Source: Sphingomonadaceae bacterium
Lineage (GTDB): Bacteria; Pseudomonadota; Alphaproteobacteria; Sphingomonadales; Sphingomonadaceae
DNA: 13,818 nucleotides
Assembly (NCBI GenBank): GCA_019239785.1
Contig: JAFAZM010000355.1
Coordinates: 1-13,818, forward strand
Reading direction: 5' to 3'
Part shown: positions 11,465 to 13,818 of the stretch, one piece after another
How the letters are laid out: every line of letters starts with the position of its first letter
How positions within the stretch are numbered: position 1 is the first letter of the stretch
Translations under genes and position numbers: made by a program
Notes under the pieces: model-generated
Seen by the model: only the letters and a program-made list of their open reading frames with translations
Told to the model about the DNA's origin: nothing
Database searches by the model: none

Positions 11465-12045
11465 ACGATCGTGCTCGAATTGGTGCGGCCGGCATAAGGC
11501 TGGTTGCGCAGCACCGTGTTCTGCGTCGTGGTGACGTTGGTGTTCCAGCCGAACAGCTTCCCGACCGGCAGGATGTGGGGATAGGTCATCGTCACCTCGA
11601 AATAGACGACGTCCTCCGAGCCGCCGGTGCCGCTGCGGCCGCGGTCGGTGTCGTAGACGCCGTTGCCGTTCGCATCCTGGAAGCAGTCGCCGGGATTATA
11701 TTGGCCGAACGGCGCCGTATCCTGGGTGATCGTCTCGGCCACCTTCACCCCCGAATAATCGGAATAGGAGCGGGTGGTCGTCGTGATCGTCGCGTTGCGC
11801 GAGAAGGCCTGCAGCCGGTTCTGCACGAAGGTCTGGATCGTCGCGGTGCTGACATTGCCGACCGTCGCCATCCGCGCCGCGTCGTGCAGCGTCCCCTGGA
11901 CGACCGAGTTGACGTAGGAGCGATAGCCGAGATCGAGCGTGCCGAGCAGCATCATGCAGAGCACCGGCAGGATCAAGGCGAACTCGACGATCGTCGCGCC
12001 CGAGCTGTCGCGGCGCAGCGCGCGGAGGGGAAGCGGCCGGGTCAT
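11455..12045 (-). CDS. TadE-like minor pilin, first copy (196 aa)
   Basis: A 196-residue TadE-family protein. SSGATIVEFALILPVLCMMLL carries a cleavage-type Gly16 with Glu21 at +5, followed by the usual helix and LDLGYRSYVNSVVQGTLHDAARMAT. In the C-terminal domain, residues 124-134 read DANGNGVYDTD, a D-x-N-x-N-G loop of the kind that binds calcium. The start ATG overlaps the stop of the TadG-like gene (12042-12045). Earlier in-frame starts would lie inside that gene and are rejected. The protein would be an envelope component of the Tad (Flp) pilus system. Confidence 0.9.
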   Translation of the reverse strand: MTRPLPLRALRRDSSGATIVEFALILPVLCMMLLGTLDLGYRSYVNSVVQGTLHDAARMATVGNVSTATIQTFVQNRLQAFSRNATITTTTRSYSDYSGVKVAETITQDTAPFGQYNPGDCFQDANGNGVYDTDRGRSGTGGSEDVVYFEVTMTYPHILPVGKLFGWNTNVTTTQNTVLRNQPYAGRTNSSTIVCT

Positions 12046-13818
12046 TGCGTCAGCCTCAGCGCGCCGATCTGGCTGCCGATCTGCTGGAAGCGAGCGATCA
12101 GGGTGGCGCGATCGGCCGCGGTCGAGGCCTGGTTCGCGTTGCTCGCGCATTGCGTCATGTCGGTCGACAGGCTGGTGCCGAAGGCGATCACCCAGATCGA
12201 GATGTTCAGGCTCTTCGCCGCGTTGCAGATCATCCGGAAGCGCTGCAGGTGGCGGTCATATTGGGTCGGGCAGGTGCCGCCGCCGGTCACGCGCATGTCG
12301 TTCTGCTCCACCCCGTAGGAGGAATAGGAGTTGCAGTTCGGCGCGAGCTGGCCGTCGGTCATGAAGATGATGTGCCGCGAGACCGGCATGCCGTTATAGG
12401 TGTCCGGGCTGTCCGCGAAGATGCCGCCCGAGGAGAGCAGGCGTGCGCCCCAGATCATGCCGATGTCGTGATAGGTGCCGCCGAGCGGGGTCAGCGTGTT
12501 GACGTAATTCTGCAGCGCGGTCCGGTTCCAGGCGGTGAGCCGCGATGCCGCCGTCGGGCAGGCATAATAGGAATTGTTGAGGCTCGCCATCGCCGTGCCG
12601 CTGGTCGCGCTCGTCGAGCCCGCGGTGCGGAGATGCACCACGGCCGGCCACATCGGCCGCCAGCGCGTGGCGTCGTTGGTCGGGATGCGGTTGATGTCGA
12701 GATCGTACGCAGTGCTCGGGATGGTGTAGCCGGAGGCGCTGGTGATCGTGCTGGTCGTGTCGCGCTCCTCGATGCAGCCGTTCCAGGTCGAGGTCGTGTC
12801 GCTCTCGCCGGTGGCGACGGGCGGCAGCGCCTGCGCCGAATAGCTGCCCGCCGTCGGCACGGAGCCGTCGTCGGCCGAGGCGAGCGTGACCGGATTGCCG
12901 AGCTTGTACTGGCTCGTGTCGAACGTGACCGCGCGATAGGTGTCGTCGGTATAGAGGTAATTGTAGGTGGTCGTGGTGTCGGTGCGCTTGCGCCGGCAGC
13001 TTGCCAGGCTGTCGCTGGTGTTCGTGTCCGGCGCGCCGGTATAGGCCCATTCGCCGCTATTGCCGCCCTGGGTCGCGGCGCCGTCGCTCGGGAAGCTGGC
13101 GACCACCGTCGTCGCCGGCGGCGGGCCGCCGCTGGTCGGGTTGGTTGGCGTCGGCGTGAAGCCGGTGAACGAGGTATTGTTCATGAACTTCAGGCAGTTG
13201 GCCTGCGAGATGCTGGTCGAGTTGGCCATCACCGAGGTGTAGCCCGGCGCCGTGCTCGTATAATATTCCCAATAGGTCGCGCCCGCGGTCGAGTTGGAGT
13301 TCAGCGTGTTGTAGTTCGCGACGCGCGACTGGTAGGTGTAGCTGTCCACGAGATAGGCGGGGTTCACGGCGCGGATCAGCGCGCCGACATTGACCGAGCT
13401 CGAATAGGGCACGACGCCGTAGCGCAGCCGCATCCCGGCCGCCTCCAGCTGGGTCTGGGTGGGCGCCAGCGCGTCGTACATCGCCATCACCGCGTCGCGC
13501 AGCGCCGTGATCTTGCGGTTGGCGTCGACGACCGTCGCATTGTCGTTGACGTCGTTGTTCATCGACCCGGTCGTGTCGAGCACGAGCATGATGTCGGTGT
13601 TGACGAAGTTCAGCGAGGCGTCGCAGCTGACGTTGAGCGGCAGGGTCGTGAAGCCGAAGATCTTCATGATCGAGGTCGGGATCGTCGTCGAGGCGGTCAT
13701 CCGGATCGTGCCGGTGGAAGGCCGGGTCACGGTCGGGGTGAACGCCGCGGTGCTGTAGAGGCCCTGCGGGAAGTTGAAGTTGAAGAAGCGGTTCGCCTCG
13801 GTGGTGACGGCGGTGGTA
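12042..13818 (-). CDS. TadG-like pilus-assembly protein with von Willebrand A domain, partial
   Basis: The last 591 residues of a TadG-family protein; the N-terminus with its membrane anchor lies beyond the right edge. The first visible residues (NRFFNFNFPQGLYSTAAFTPTV, about 9-30) already belong to the extracytoplasmic part, so the GTG at 13730 is not the true start. The von Willebrand A domain begins with NTDIMLVLDTTGSMNN; DTTGS (residues 81-85) is the metal-binding MIDAS motif. HIIFMTDG carries a later acidic position. Between these is a very long Ser/Thr/Asn/Gly-rich insertion of about 380 residues with several cysteines. The C-terminus NISIWVIAFGTSLSTDM...QIGALRLTQ fits sphingomonad TadG proteins. 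It is the first visible gene of an operon with the two TadE-like genes. Confidence 0.88.
   Translation of the reverse strand, partial: TTAVTTEANRFFNFNFPQGLYSTAAFTPTVTRPSTGTIRMTASTTIPTSIMKIFGFTTLPLNVSCDASLNFVNTDIMLVLDTTGSMNNDVNDNATVVDANRKITALRDAVMAMYDALAPTQTQLEAAGMRLRYGVVPYSSSVNVGALIRAVNPAYLVDSYTYQSRVANYNTLNSNSTAGATYWEYYTSTAPGYTSVMANSTSISQANCLKFMNNTSFTGFTPTPTNPTSGGPPPATTVVASFPSDGAATQGGNSGEWAYTGAPDTNTSDSLASCRRKRTDTTTTYNYLYTDDTYRAVTFDTSQYKLGNPVTLASADDGSVPTAGSYSAQALPPVATGESDTTSTWNGCIEERDTTSTITSASGYTIPSTAYDLDINRIPTNDATRWRPMWPAVVHLRTAGSTSATSGTAMASLNNSYYACPTAASRLTAWNRTALQNYVNTLTPLGGTYHDIGMIWGARLLSSGGIFADSPDTYNGMPVSRHIIFMTDGQLAPNCNSYSSYGVEQNDMRVTGGGTCPTQYDRHLQRFRMICNAAKSLNISIWVIAFGTSLSTDMTQCASNANQASTAADRATLIARFQQIGSQIGALRLTQ

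Overview
The window looks like chromosomal DNA from a high-GC alphaproteobacterium, most probably a sphingomonad (Sphingomonadales). The signs are a TonB-dependent receptor in operon with an alpha/beta hydrolase, a DUF481 barrel with a small DLVC-type protein, Tad-pilus genes of the sphingomonad type with a very large von Willebrand insertion, Shine-Dalgarno sites rich in GGAGG, and C/G-rich palindromic repeats between genes. I see no transposase, integrase, CRISPR array or prophage. The taxonomic call rests on family recognition, not on a database search.

Layout. 41-3240 (minus): alpha/beta hydrolase followed by a TonB-dependent outer-membrane receptor, 11 nt apart, preceded by an AT-rich palindromic control region (3301-3336). 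3432-5090 (minus): a three-gene set of an FlbD-like small protein, a DUF481 outer-membrane barrel and a small DLVC-type protein. 5427-7525 (plus): a TetR regulator overlapping by 4 bp an acyl-CoA synthetase of the ANL family. 7526-7896: no gene, but four long hairpins and several shorter dyads. 7896-7972 (minus): tRNA-Pro(CGG) with encoded CCA, whose promoter lies partly inside the end of the DUF2628 membrane-protein gene (8039-8542). 8818-10116 (minus): an adrenodoxin-reductase/FprA-type ferredoxin-NADP reductase. 10300-10617 (minus): a polyhydroxyalkanoic-acid-system protein with a promoter placed as if the mRNA were leaderless. 10787-13818 (minus): three overlapping Tad-pilus genes, a TadG-like von Willebrand protein (cut by the window edge) and two TadE-like minor pilins.

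How the genes may work together. The receptor and hydrolase probably import a scarce substrate across the outer membrane and cleave an ester or similar bond; the substrate cannot be read from sequence. The TetR/acyl-CoA synthetase pair looks like a self-regulated carboxylic-acid activation unit. The Tad genes belong to a pilus-assembly locus that continues beyond the right edge. The other genes are housekeeping or of unknown function.

Most of the window is ordinary. The best leads are non-coding: the hairpin-rich stretch between the acyl-CoA synthetase and tRNA-Pro, including a hairpin that overlaps the encoded CCA; two 140-bp composite palindromes with conserved arms and unlike centres; and the dyad upstream of the hydrolase, which shares a short motif with the TetR upstream region. 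I did not find a convincing undescribed multi-gene system.
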